From Teichococcus aestuarii (GTDB lineage: Bacteria > Pseudomonadota > Alphaproteobacteria > Acetobacterales > Acetobacteraceae), in the NCBI RefSeq assembly GCF_003116135.1, contig NZ_PDOA01000014.1, forward strand, positions 1 through 64,000: a stretch of 64,000 nt of DNA, written 5' to 3'. Every line of letters starts with the position of its first letter. Position 1 is the first letter of the stretch. Position numbers and translations under genes: made by a program. Below, piece after piece: positions 40,707-49,491 of this stretch. The notes beneath the pieces are model-generated. The model had not been told where the DNA came from, did no database searches, and worked only from the letters and a program-made list of their open reading frames with translations.

Positions 40707-41351
40707 ATGCCCATCGCTCCCCTGTATCCGCCTGATGTTCCCGCCATCGAGGGTCTGGTCGCCGAGCTGCTGAACCGGATCGGATGCGGCGCCGCCCTGC
40801 TGCGGGCCGACGGGGCCGTCCTGCTGACCAACGCGCATCTGAACGCAATGCTTGGAGATGGCCTGCTGCTGCGGGAGGACCGGCTGGTGGCCGCCGCCCC
40901 GCGCAGCCAGGGGGCGCTGGACAGCATGCTGGCCATGCCGGACGTGCCCGCCGGCACGGCATGGGAGACGAATTTCCTCGCCCTGCCGCAGCCTTCGGGC
41001 CTGCGGCCGCTGCTGTTGCGCGCCTGCCGCCTTCCGCCTGGCACCGTGCTGCCCGGCCAGCGTGGCGAGCAGGGGCGGGTGGCGACCTTGCTGCTCGTCT
41101 TCATGCCGGAGCAGGACCTGCCAAGCCCCGAACTGCCCCTGCGCATGATGGGGCTGACGGCGGCCGAGGCACGGCTGGCCGCGCAGGTCGGGCGTGGCGT
41201 GACGCCGGAAGAGGCCAGCCGGCAGCTCGGCATCACGGTGGGCACGGCGCGCTATGTGCTGAAGGTCGTCTTCGGCAAGCTCGGCGTCTCGCGGCAGAGC
41301 CGGCTCGCTCTCCTCACCGCCAGGCTGGCGGCGATGTCGGGGGGAGAATAG
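40707..41351 (+). CDS. LuxR-type HTH transcriptional regulator
   Basis: The 214-residue protein has an N-terminal PAS-like sensory region of about 140 residues (LLNRIGCGAALLRADGAVLLTN is typical) and a C-terminal LuxR-family helix-turn-helix. The latter reads MGLTAAEARLAAQVGRGVTPEEASRQLGITVGTARYVL with the recognition helix GTARYVLKVVFGKLG. There is no receiver domain, so the signal is probably a small molecule or unknown ligand. AGGA stands seven bases before the ATG at 40707. It sits upstream of the Ldh/UxaA genes, which it may control, but no operator was identified. Confidence 0.88.
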   Translation: MPIAPLYPPDVPAIEGLVAELLNRIGCGAALLRADGAVLLTNAHLNAMLGDGLLLREDRLVAAAPRSQGALDSMLAMPDVPAGTAWETNFLALPQPSGLRPLLLRACRLPPGTVLPGQRGEQGRVATLLLVFMPEQDLPSPELPLRMMGLTAAEARLAAQVGRGVTPEEASRQLGITVGTARYVLKVVFGKLGVSRQSRLALLTARLAAMSGGE

Positions 41352-41524
41352 CGCCCGGCCGCCCGGCTCCGCCCCCCCCTTCCAGGCTGCGCCGGGGGGC
41401 GCGGCGCGTTGCGGCTTCCCCTTCATCATGCGATCATCGGATGAGTGCGGGAAGAGGAATAACCGGGAATGTCAGCGAAGGCAGGGATGGGGCTGGGCGT
41501 GTCCATGGGCCGGGAGGCCGGGCT

Positions 41525-42604
41525 GTGAGCGCCGCGCTGGAACAGCAGGCCGCGACGCCGCGCTACCCCGCCACGGCCCTGGTCGGGTCCGCCGCCGCCC
41601 TCTTCGCCGCCGCCGGCGTGCCGGCGGACAAGGCCAGGGTGATGGCCGAGGTGCTGGTCGAGTCCGACCTGATGGGCCACATCACCCACGGCCTCGGCCT
41701 GCTGCCCAAGTACATGGACGACATCGCCGCCGGCGTGATGACGCTGGAGGGCGAGCCGGCGGTGCTTTCCGACCGTGGCGCCTGCCTGACCTGGGATGGC
41801 CGTGGCCTGCCGGGCGGCTGGCTGACCATGAAGGCGCTGGACATCGCCATGGAGCGGGTGAAGACCCATGGCACGGTGTCCATCGCCATCGGCAACAGCC
41901 ACCATATCGGCTGCCTCGCCGTCTATCCGGCGAAGGCGGCGGCGCGCGGGCTGCTCTGCATCCTGCACAGCTCCGCCCCCGGCACGGCGAGCGTGGCGCC
42001 CTTCGGCGCCCGCCAGGGCGTGCTGGCGCCGGACCCGATGGCGGCCGGCTTCCCCACCGGCGGCACCCCCGTGGTGCTCGACATCAGCGCCTCCATCACC
42101 ACCAACAACATGAGCCTGCGGCTGATCCGCGAGGGCAAGCGCTTCCCGCACCAATGGCTGCTGGACGCCGAGGGCAACCCGAGCGACGATCCCAACGTGG
42201 TGTTCCAGGGCGGCGCCATCCAGCCGGCCGGCGGGCTGGACCACGGCCAGAAGGGCTATGGCTGGGCCCTGCTGACCGAGGCGCTGACCCAGGGCCTGCC
42301 GGGCCATGGCCGCGCCGACGGCGCCCGCAACATGATGGCCGGCGTGTTCCTGCAGGTGATCGACCCCGAGGCCTTCGCCGGCCTGTCCGCCTTCGAGCGG
42401 CAGACCGGCCACACCGCCGCCGCCTGCCGCGCCGCGGCGCCGCGCCCCGGCATCGGCCGCGTGCGGCTGCCGGGCGAGAAGGGGCTGGCGCACCGCGACG
42501 ATGCGCTGGAGCAGGGCGTGCCGCTGGCGCCCGGCATCATGGAGGGGTTGCGCCCGCTGGCCGAGCGGCACGGCGTCGCCCTGCCGGAGCCGCTGCCGGC
42601 CTGA
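41525..42604 (+). CDS. Ldh/MDH2 family NAD(P)-dependent oxidoreductase
   Basis: The 359-residue protein belongs to the malate/L-lactate dehydrogenase family that includes ureidoglycolate, sulfolactate and 2,3-diketo-L-gulonate reductases. Markers are VLVESDLMGHITHGLGLLPKY with the catalytic His, GNSHHIGCLAVYPAKAA, APFGARQGVLAPDPMAAGFP and LDISASITTNNMSL, plus DHGQKGYGWALLTEAL. The start is a GTG at 41525 after GGGAGG. It is 54 bases upstream of a UxaA-family gene, so a shared role in hydroxyacid or sugar-acid breakdown is likely; the substrate cannot be read from sequence. Confidence 0.9.
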   Translation: MSAALEQQAATPRYPATALVGSAAALFAAAGVPADKARVMAEVLVESDLMGHITHGLGLLPKYMDDIAAGVMTLEGEPAVLSDRGACLTWDGRGLPGGWLTMKALDIAMERVKTHGTVSIAIGNSHHIGCLAVYPAKAAARGLLCILHSSAPGTASVAPFGARQGVLAPDPMAAGFPTGGTPVVLDISASITTNNMSLRLIREGKRFPHQWLLDAEGNPSDDPNVVFQGGAIQPAGGLDHGQKGYGWALLTEALTQGLPGHGRADGARNMMAGVFLQVIDPEAFAGLSAFERQTGHTAAACRAAAPRPGIGRVRLPGEKGLAHRDDALEQGVPLAPGIMEGLRPLAERHGVALPEPLPA

Positions 42605-42658
42605 GACGCACCCGCCGGCCGATACGAACCAAGAAAAACGTCCAAGGAAGCCTGCCCC

Positions 42659-44212
42659 ATGTCCCTCATCGACCTGAGCGCCAAGCGCCTGAACGGCCCC
42701 GTCATCCGCCTGCACCCGAATGACAACGTGGTGGTGGCGCGCATCCCCGTCGAAGCGGGCACCTCCATCCCCGGCGAGAACATCGTGGCGCGGGAGGCGG
42801 TGCAGGCGGGCTACAAGATCGCCACCCGGCACCTGCGCAAGGGCGAGCCGATCCTCAAGTACAACGTCACCATCGGCTTCGCGGCCGAGGACATGCCGGC
42901 CGGCACCATGCTGCACGGCCACAACATCACCTTCACCGAGTTCGACCGCGACTACGCCTTCTGCCAGGACTACGAGCCGCTGCAGATGGTGCCGGAGGCG
43001 GAGCGCGCCACCTTCCAGGGCATCGTCCGCGCCGATGGGCGCGTCGGCACCCGCAACTACATCGGCATCGTCTCCACGGTGAACTGCTCGGCCACCGTGG
43101 TGCAGAACATCGCCGACCACTTCACCAGCGAGCGCCTGGCCGAGTTCCCCAATGTCGACGGCGTCGCCGCCTTCACGCACCAGACCGGCTGCGGCATGGA
43201 GCTCTCCGGCGAGCCGATGCAGCTGCTGCGCCGCACGCTGGCGGGCTATATCCGCCACCCCAACATCGCCGCCGTGCTGGTCATCGGCCTGGGCTGCGAG
43301 CGCAACCAGATCACCGGGCTGATGCAGGAGCACGGCCTCGCCGCCAGCGACAAGCTGCGCCACTTCACCATGCAGGAGACGGGCGGCACCCGGAAGAGCA
43401 TCGAGGCCGGCATCGCCGCGGTGCGCGAGATGCTGGTGGAGGCCAATCAGGTCACGCGGCAGACCGTGCCGGCCAGCCACATCATGGTGGGGCTGCAATG
43501 CGGCGGCTCGGACGGCTTCTCCTCCATCACCGCCAACCCGGCCCTCGGCCACGCCATGGACATCCTGACGCGCCATGGCGGCACCGCCATCCTCTCCGAG
43601 ACGCCGGAGATCTACGGCGTGGAGCACACGCTGACGCGCCGCGCCGCCAACCGCGCCGTGGGCGAGAAGCTGATCGAGCGCATCCGCTGGTGGAAGGACG
43701 AATACGCCGCCGGGCGCGACACCCAGATCAACGGCGTGGTCAGCCCCGGCAACCAGGCCGGCGGGCTCGCCAACATCTTCGAGAAGTCGCTCGGCTCCTC
43801 GATGAAGGGCGGCACCGGGCCGCTGATGGAAGTCTACAAATACGCCGAGCCGGTAACGACGCCGGGCTTCGTCTTCATGGACAGCCCGGGCTTCGACCCG
43901 GTCTCCGCCACCGGGCAGGTGGCGGGCGGCGCCAATGTCATCTGCTTCACCACCGGCCGCGGCTCGATGTTCGGCTGCAAGCCGGCGCCCTCCATCAAGC
44001 TCGCCACCAACACGCCCATGTTCCGTCGGCTGGAGGAGGACATGGACATCAATTGCGGCGAGATCCTCGACGGCACCGCCTCGCTCCAGGAAATGGGGCA
44101 GAAGATCTTCGAGCACATCCTGCGCGTCGCCTCGGGCGAGAAGAGCAAGAGCGAAGATCTCGGCCTCGGCAAGCACGAGTTCGTGCCGTGGCAGATCGGC
44201 ATCATGGGGTGA
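42659..44212 (+). CDS. UxaA family altronate-type dehydratase
   Basis: The 517-residue protein combines an N-terminal SAF domain (HPNDNVVVARIPVEAGTSIP) with the large UxaA domain: GIVRADGRVGTRNYIGIVST, AAFTHQTGCGM, GLGCERNQITGLM, VGLQCGGSDGFSSITANPAL, ILSETPEIYGVEH, FMDSPGFDPVSATGQVAGG, FTTGRGSMFGCKPAPSIKL and NCGEILDGTASL. The conserved cysteines match altronate/galactarate dehydratases, which use iron to remove water from sugar acids. Members of this family also occur in pathways for other hydroxy acids, so altronate is only one option. It is followed by the copy B terminator element. Confidence 0.93.
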   Translation: MSLIDLSAKRLNGPVIRLHPNDNVVVARIPVEAGTSIPGENIVAREAVQAGYKIATRHLRKGEPILKYNVTIGFAAEDMPAGTMLHGHNITFTEFDRDYAFCQDYEPLQMVPEAERATFQGIVRADGRVGTRNYIGIVSTVNCSATVVQNIADHFTSERLAEFPNVDGVAAFTHQTGCGMELSGEPMQLLRRTLAGYIRHPNIAAVLVIGLGCERNQITGLMQEHGLAASDKLRHFTMQETGGTRKSIEAGIAAVREMLVEANQVTRQTVPASHIMVGLQCGGSDGFSSITANPALGHAMDILTRHGGTAILSETPEIYGVEHTLTRRAANRAVGEKLIERIRWWKDEYAAGRDTQINGVVSPGNQAGGLANIFEKSLGSSMKGGTGPLMEVYKYAEPVTTPGFVFMDSPGFDPVSATGQVAGGANVICFTTGRGSMFGCKPAPSIKLATNTPMFRRLEEDMDINCGEILDGTASLQEMGQKIFEHILRVASGEKSKSEDLGLGKHEFVPWQIGIMG

Positions 44213-44227
44213 CAGGGGGAGGAAAGG

Positions 44228-44273
44228 CCGGGGGAAGGAATTCCCCCGGGCCCCCATCTTTCTTCTGTCAGTT
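44228..44273 (+). terminator. Gene-end hairpin with T-tract and TGTCAGTT tail (copy B)
   Basis: CCGGGGGAA (44228-44236) pairs with TTCCCCCGG (44241-44249) around the same GGAA tetraloop as copy A, two pairs shorter. A CCCCC spacer, a TC-rich run and TGTCAGTT (44266-44273) follow. The last bases overlap the stop codon of the convergent alpha/beta hydrolase gene. Confidence 0.8.
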
Positions 44274-45023
44274 CGATGCGGCCTCGACCGTGCGCCAGAT
44301 CAGGTCGAGGTCCTCGGGGCGGGCGAGGCGGTGGTCGCCATCCTTCACCAGCGTCACCCGCACATCCTCCGACACCAGCCGCGCGGCGATCTCCGGCGCC
44401 ACCCGCCAGGGCACCTCGTTGTCGCGCATCCCGTGCAGCAGCCGCACCGGGCGCTCCACCGGGATGGGGCCGCCCATCAGCAGGTGCTCGCGGCCATCCT
44501 CGATCAGCCGGCGGGTGATCGGCACCGGCGGGCCATAGGGGCTGGGCAGCTCCAGCACGCCCTCGCGCAGGATGGCGGCGCGCTGCTCCTCGCTGAAATG
44601 CGGCCACATCAGCGTCTCGGTGAAGTCGGGCGCGGCGGCGATGCCGACCAGCGCGTGCAGCCGCTCCGGCATCCGCCGCGCCATCAGCAGCGCGATCCAG
44701 CCGCCCATCGAGGAGCCCACCAGCACCTGCGGCCCCTCGGTGAGCGCAGCGATGACCTCCGCCGCATCCGCCGCCCAGTCGCCAATGCAGCCCGCCGCGA
44801 AGTCGCCATCGCTGACGCCATGCCCGGCATAGTCGAAGCGCAGGAAGGCGCGCCCGGTGGCGGCGCAGCGCTCGCGCAGGTGCAGCGCCTTGCCCCCCTC
44901 CATGTCCGAGCGGAAGCCGGCCAGGAACACCACGCCGGGGCCGCGCCCGGGCAGCCGCGCCCAGGCCAGCTCCTCGCCCCGCGCGTTGCGCAGGCGCCCG
45001 GTTTCTTCCCGCGCGAGGCTCAT
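44268..45023 (-). CDS. Alpha/beta hydrolase (ABHD10-like)
   Basis: The 251-residue protein has the alpha/beta hydrolase order: VVFLAGFRSDMEGGKALHLR (oxyanion region), FDYAGHGVSDGDF, the nucleophile elbow VLVGSSMGGWIA (Ser), LLHGMRDNEVPW (Asp) and KDGDHRLARPEDL (His). The pattern resembles small hydrolases related to human ABHD10, which are thioesterases and acyl-glucuronide esterases. Substrate here is unknown. Its ATG overlaps the stop of the FAH-family gene (TCAT at 45020-45023 on plus), so they are translationally coupled. Confidence 0.88.
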   Translation of the reverse strand: MSLAREETGRLRNARGEELAWARLPGRGPGVVFLAGFRSDMEGGKALHLRERCAATGRAFLRFDYAGHGVSDGDFAAGCIGDWAADAAEVIAALTEGPQVLVGSSMGGWIALLMARRMPERLHALVGIAAAPDFTETLMWPHFSEEQRAAILREGVLELPSPYGPPVPITRRLIEDGREHLLMGGPIPVERPVRLLHGMRDNEVPWRVAPEIAARLVSEDVRVTLVKDGDHRLARPEDLDLIWRTVEAASN

Positions 45024-46165
45024 GCGCGCGGCAGCCCCCGCTGCGCCAGGTTGCGCATCAGCGCGCCGATGCCGAAGCGCCAGGGCGGGCAGGCATCGGT
45101 GCGGTCGACGATGTTCACCAGCGCGCCGAGGCGGGGGCTCGCGATGCGCACCACGTCGCCCACATGGTGGGTGAAGCCCATTCCGGCGGCGTCGCGGTCC
45201 TTGCTGGGCGAGAAGGGCGTGCCCAGGAACAGCGCCGCGCCATCCGGATACTGGTGGTGCGGGTTCACCAGCTGGTCCACCAGCTCGGTGGGGTCGCGGC
45301 TGATGCTGCCCACCGGGCCGGTCTCGGCCAGGTGGAAGCCCTCCGGGCCGGTGATCTCCAGCGCGATCTCGGCGTTGCGGATGTCCTCCAGCGTGAAGCC
45401 GGCATCGAACAGGCGGATGGCCGGGCCGAGCGCGCAGGCGGCGTTGTTGTCCTTGGCGCGGCCGAGCAGCAGGGCGGAGCGGCCCTCCACGTCGCGCAGG
45501 TTCACGTCGTTGCCGAGGGTGGCGCCCAGGATGGTGCCGCGCGGGCTGATCGCCAGCACTACCTCCGGCTCCGGATTGTTCCAGGCGGAGGCGGGGTGGA
45601 TGCCGATATGCGCGCCCGAGCCCACCGCCGAGAGCGGCTGCCCCTTGGTGAACACCTCGGCGTCCGGCCCGATGCCCACCTCCAGGTACTGGCTCCACCA
45701 GCCGCGGGCCAGCAGGTTCTCCTTGAGGCGCATCGCCTCCGGGCTGCCGGGGCGCAGCGCGGTGAGGTCCTCGCCGATGATGGCGCGGAACTCGGCGCGC
45801 ACGCCCTCGGCCTGGGTGGCGTCGCCGCGGCAGCGCTCCTCGATCACGCGCTCGATCATGGAGCGCACATAGGTCACGCCGCAGGCCTTCAGCGCCTGCA
45901 GGTCGAAGGGCGCCAGCAGCCGGGCCGGGCCGCCGCCGGCCAGCAGGGCGGGCATGTCGATCACCACCGGCTCGCCGCGCGCGGCGATGGCGCCGATCGG
46001 GTCCTCGGCCGCCAGCCAGGCGCTGACGGTGCCGAAGGCGGGCGTCATGTCGAAGGCCTGGCCGCCGGCCAGGGCGATGGCCTGCGGGCCGTCGGCGCCC
46101 TCGATGCGCAGCGCGAAATGGCCCTCGCGCCAATCCTCGGGCAATGCCGTCGCGGTCTTGTTCAT
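45020..46165 (-). CDS. Fumarylacetoacetate hydrolase (FAH) family protein
   Basis: The 381-residue protein is an FAH-fold metalloenzyme. The C-terminal half reads EPEVVLAISPRGTILGATLG (metal-binding Glu pair), DVNLRDVEGR, LGRAKDNNAACALGPAIRLF, FLGTPFSPSKDRDAAGMGFT and PPWRFGIGALMRNLAQRGL. This longer subtype resembles 2-keto-3-deoxy-sugar-acid dehydratases such as XylX rather than true fumarylacetoacetase. With the adjacent Ldh and UxaA genes it suggests an oxidative sugar-acid pathway; the exact reaction is inferred. It is translationally coupled to the downstream hydrolase. Confidence 0.88.
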   Translation of the reverse strand: MNKTATALPEDWREGHFALRIEGADGPQAIALAGGQAFDMTPAFGTVSAWLAAEDPIGAIAARGEPVVIDMPALLAGGGPARLLAPFDLQALKACGVTYVRSMIERVIEERCRGDATQAEGVRAEFRAIIGEDLTALRPGSPEAMRLKENLLARGWWSQYLEVGIGPDAEVFTKGQPLSAVGSGAHIGIHPASAWNNPEPEVVLAISPRGTILGATLGNDVNLRDVEGRSALLLGRAKDNNAACALGPAIRLFDAGFTLEDIRNAEIALEITGPEGFHLAETGPVGSISRDPTELVDQLVNPHHQYPDGAALFLGTPFSPSKDRDAAGMGFTHHVGDVVRIASPRLGALVNIVDRTDACPPWRFGIGALMRNLAQRGLPRA

Positions 46166-46237
46166 GCCAGTCCTCCCGTTGAGCCGGTGCGGCTTTGGTA
46201 AAGCCTTCCGCGCGCCCTGGCCACGGGGGAGAGCATG

Positions 46238-47272
46238 TCATTTCAGCGCGGGCAGCGCCTCCAGCAGCGCGGCGTGGAAGCGCGCCGGGTCCTGGATCTG
46301 CGGCGAGTGGCCGAGATCCTCGAAGCGCAGCAGCCGCGCGCCGGGAATGGCGTCGGCGGTGCGGCGGCCGAGCGTCTGGTAGTCGCCCAGGCGGCGGCGC
46401 ACCTCCGGCGGCGCGGCGGCCTTGCCGATGGCGGTGTTGTCCCGCTCGCCGATCACCAGCAGCGTCGGCACCCGGATCAGCGGGAAGTGCTGCACCACCG
46501 GCTGGGTGAACACCATGTCGCTGGCCTGCGCCTGGTTGCGCAGCACCGCCTCGCGCCCCGGCCCGGCATAGAGCCCCGCCTGCATCTCCACCCAGCGGTC
46601 GTAGCGCGCCTCCCACTGGCCGGCGTAGTAGGTGTCGCGCTGGTAGGCGCGGATGCTGTCGGCGGTGGTGCGCTGCTCGGCCGCCAGCCATTCGTCGATG
46701 GTCTGGTGCGGCACGCCCATCGCCTCCCAGTCCTCGAGGCCGATCGGGTTGACCATCACCAGCGCCTCGGTCTCCTTCGGGTGCATCAGCGCGTAGCGCG
46801 CGGCCAGCATGCCGCCCATGGAATGGCCCATCACCACGGGGCGGCGGATGCCCAGCTCGGTGAGCAGCGCATGGGTGTTGGCGGCGAGCTGGTGCAGGCT
46901 GAACTGGTAGCCCTCCGGCTTGGCGGAGCGGCAGAAGCCGATCTGGTCCGGCACCACCACGCGCCAGCCGGCGTCGCGCAGCGCGTCGATCGTCCCTTCC
47001 CAGGTGGCGCCGCAGAAGTTCTTGCCGTGCAGCAGCACGATGGCGCGGCCGTTCGGGCGCTCGGGCTGGATGTCCATGTAGGCCATGGGCAGCGCCTGGC
47101 CCTGGCTGCGCAGCGTGAATTCCTGCACCGGGTGGGGGTAGTCGAACCCCTCCAGCCGGGCGCCGTAGCGGGGGCCTTCCGCCGTGCCCTGCGCCAGGGC
47201 GGCGGGCGGGGCCGACGCGGCGCCGAGGCCGAGCAGCAGGGTGAGCAGGGGAAGGGTCGCGCGCATCCGCAT
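46238..47272 (-). CDS. Secreted alpha/beta hydrolase
   Basis: The 344-residue protein has a signal peptide (MRMRATLPLLTLLLGLGAAS to about APPAALAQ) and an alpha/beta hydrolase domain with AIVLLHGKNFCGATW, VVPDQIGFCRSAKPEGY, the nucleophile VMGHSMGGMLAARYAL, LVIGERDNTAIG (Asp) and LEDLGHSPQIQDP-like His (FEDLGHSPQI). It is therefore a periplasmic or outside-acting esterase or epoxide-hydrolase-like enzyme; the substrate is unknown. It lies upstream of the FAH operon on the same strand, 72 bases away, so may be cotranscribed. Confidence 0.9.
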   Translation of the reverse strand: MRMRATLPLLTLLLGLGAASAPPAALAQGTAEGPRYGARLEGFDYPHPVQEFTLRSQGQALPMAYMDIQPERPNGRAIVLLHGKNFCGATWEGTIDALRDAGWRVVVPDQIGFCRSAKPEGYQFSLHQLAANTHALLTELGIRRPVVMGHSMGGMLAARYALMHPKETEALVMVNPIGLEDWEAMGVPHQTIDEWLAAEQRTTADSIRAYQRDTYYAGQWEARYDRWVEMQAGLYAGPGREAVLRNQAQASDMVFTQPVVQHFPLIRVPTLLVIGERDNTAIGKAAAPPEVRRRLGDYQTLGRRTADAIPGARLLRFEDLGHSPQIQDPARFHAALLEALPALK

Positions 47273-47424
47273 CCTTGGTCTTCTCCTCGGTCTTGCCCGG
47301 CAGCCTCGGGGTCGCTCCGGGATGTGGGGTGCGGCGTGACGGGCGGCGCCTCACTTTGCCGCCAGTGCCATGCCGCCGCCCCGCGCTGCTGACAGCCGCC
47401 CGCCCAGGCGCTAATGCCGCGCCC

Positions 47425-48558
47425 ATGACCGCCGACCGCGCCCCCGCCGTGCTTCAGGTGCTGCCCGCCCTCAAGGCCGGCGGCGTGGAGCGCGGCACCA
47501 TCGAGATCGCCGAGGCGCTGGCGCGGGCTGGCTTCCGGCCCCTGGTGGCCTCGGCCGGCGGACGGCTGGTGCCGCAGCTGGAGGCGGTGGGCGCCCGCCA
47601 CGTCACCCTGCCGCTGGACCGCAAGTCGCCCGCCGCGCTGCTGGCCAATGCCGGCGCGCTGCGGCGGCTGATCGCGGCCGAGGGGGTGCGCATCGTCCAT
47701 GCGCGCAGCCGCTTCCCGGCCTGGTCGGCGCTGTGGGCGGCGCGGCGAGCCGGTGCCCACTTCGTCACCACCTATCACGGCACCTACAACGAGAACTTCC
47801 CCGGCAAGCGGCTCTACAACGGGGTGATGGCGCGCGGCGAGCGGGTCATCGCCATCAGCCACTTCATCGCGGAGCTGGTGCGGGCGCGGCACGGGGTGGG
47901 GGAGGACCGGCTGCGGGTCATCCCGCGCGGGGTGGATCTGCGGCGCTTCGACCCGGCGGCGGTGGCGCCGGAGCGCGTGGCCGCGCTGCGCGCCGCCTGG
48001 GGCGTGCCAGAAGGCCGGCCCGTGCTGCTGCTGCCCGCGCGCATCAGCCGCTGGAAAGGGCAGGGGGTGCTGCTGGAGGCGCTGGCCCGGATGCCCGCCC
48101 CGCGCCCCTTCGCCATCCTGGCCGGCGACCCCGGGCGCGGCGCCTTTGACGCCGAGTTGCGCGGCCGCCTCGCCGCGCTCGGCCTCGCGGGCGACGCGGT
48201 GCTGCCCGGCCCCGGCGACGACATGCCCGCCGCCCTGCTGCTGGCCGACATCGTGCTGCACGCCTCGACCGACGCGGAAGCCTTCGGCCGCACCGTCATC
48301 GAGGCGCAGGCCATGGCGCGGCCGGTGATCGCGGCCGATCTCGGCGGCCCGCGCGAGACGGTGCAGGAGGGCGAGACCGGCTGGCGCGTGCCGCCCGGCG
48401 ACCCGGCGGCGCTGGCCGCCGCCATCGCCCGCGTGCTGGCCCTGCCGGCCGGGGCGCGCGCGGCGGTGGGCGAGGCCGCCCGCGCCATGGTGCGCGCCCG
48501 CTACACCACCGCGGCGATGCAGGACGCGACGCTCGCCGTCTACCGGGAGCTGCTCTGA
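47425..48558 (+). CDS. Glycosyltransferase, GT4 family
   Basis: The 377-residue GT-B enzyme begins APAVLQVLPALKAGGVERGT, the usual donor-independent N-terminal motif, and has ISHFIAELVRAR, VIPRGVDLRRFDP, LLPARISRWKGQGVLLEAL, and the C-terminal donor-binding STDAEAFGRTVIEAQAMARP (EX7E-like). Probably adds a sugar to LPS or another surface glycan. It is contiguous with a GT9 gene (stop and next ATG abut), an arrangement common in LPS core loci, so the two are likely to act in succession. Confidence 0.92.
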   Translation: MTADRAPAVLQVLPALKAGGVERGTIEIAEALARAGFRPLVASAGGRLVPQLEAVGARHVTLPLDRKSPAALLANAGALRRLIAAEGVRIVHARSRFPAWSALWAARRAGAHFVTTYHGTYNENFPGKRLYNGVMARGERVIAISHFIAELVRARHGVGEDRLRVIPRGVDLRRFDPAAVAPERVAALRAAWGVPEGRPVLLLPARISRWKGQGVLLEALARMPAPRPFAILAGDPGRGAFDAELRGRLAALGLAGDAVLPGPGDDMPAALLLADIVLHASTDAEAFGRTVIEAQAMARPVIAADLGGPRETVQEGETGWRVPPGDPAALAAAIARVLALPAGARAAVGEAARAMVRARYTTAAMQDATLAVYRELL

Positions 48559-49479
48559 ATGGCGCCGCGCATCCTCGTCATCAAGCTGGCGGCGCTGGGC
48601 GACTTCGTGCAGGCCTTCGGCCCCTTCGCCGCCATCCGCGCGCACCATCCCGGCGCCCGCGTCACGCTGCTGACCACGCCGCCCTTCGCGGGCCTGGCCC
48701 GCCGCGCCCCCTGGTTCGACGAGATCTGGGCCGATGGCCGGCCCGCCTGGACCGACCTGCCCGCCGTGGCGCGCCTCGCCTGGCGGCTGCGCCGCGCCGG
48801 CTTCACGCGGGTCTACGATCTGCAGACCTCCCGCCGCTCCTCGCGCTACCGCCTGTTCACGGGCGGGCGGCCCGAATGGTCCGGCATCGCGCGCGGCGCC
48901 AGCCACCGCCACGCCAATCCGGCGCGCGATTCCCTGCACACGCTGGAGCGCCAGCGCGAGCAGCTCGCCATCGCCGGCATCACGCATTTCCCGCCGCCCG
49001 CGCTGGACTGGCTGGAGGACGACCTCTCGGCCTTCGCCCTGCCACCCCGCTTCGTCCTGCTGATCCCTGGCGCCTCGCCGGGGCGGCCGGGCAAGCGCTG
49101 GCCGGCGGAGCGATTCGCCGCCCTGGCCGCCGGCCTCGGGCGCCCCGTGGCGGTGCTGGGCGGCCCGGCCGAGGCGCCGCTCGCCGCCGAGATCCTGCGC
49201 GCCGCGGCGCCCGGCAGCCTGGACCTCACCGGCCGCACCAGCCTGGCGCAGATCGGCGCCCTGGCGCGGGCGGCGGTGGCGGCGGTGGGCAACGACACCG
49301 GCCCCACGCATCTGGTGGCCGCCGCCGGCTGCCCCACCCTGTCGCTGTTCGGCGCCGAGAGCGACCCCGCGCTCTGCGCCCCGCGCGGCCCGGCCACGGC
49401 CTTCCTGCGGCACCTGCCGCTGGCGGAACTGCCCGAGGCGGCGGTGCGCGCGGCGCTGGAGCGGCTGGCACCGTCCTGA
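48559..49479 (+). CDS. Glycosyltransferase, GT9 (heptosyltransferase) family
   Basis: The 306-residue enzyme starts ILVIKLAALGDFVQAFGPFA, a match for the ADP-heptose:LPS heptosyltransferase family. It continues with PGASPGRPGKRWPAERFAAL and DLTGRTSLAQIGALARAAVA, and VGNDTGPTHLVAAAGCPTLSLFG, the sugar-nucleotide site. The likely role is LPS inner-core assembly, with ADP-heptose as donor, though the family also uses other donors. It abuts the GT4 gene and is convergent with the Lrp gene 12 bases away. Confidence 0.92.
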   Translation: MAPRILVIKLAALGDFVQAFGPFAAIRAHHPGARVTLLTTPPFAGLARRAPWFDEIWADGRPAWTDLPAVARLAWRLRRAGFTRVYDLQTSRRSSRYRLFTGGRPEWSGIARGASHRHANPARDSLHTLERQREQLAIAGITHFPPPALDWLEDDLSAFALPPRFVLLIPGASPGRPGKRWPAERFAALAAGLGRPVAVLGGPAEAPLAAEILRAAAPGSLDLTGRTSLAQIGALARAAVAAVGNDTGPTHLVAAAGCPTLSLFGAESDPALCAPRGPATAFLRHLPLAELPEAAVRAALERLAPS

Positions 49480-49491
49480 GCGCCCCGGCCG

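Noticed and set aside
45164-47392. Plus-strand frames opposite the FAH and hydrolase genes
   Set aside because: Composition is His/Arg/Gln-rich and they oppose well-supported enzymes.
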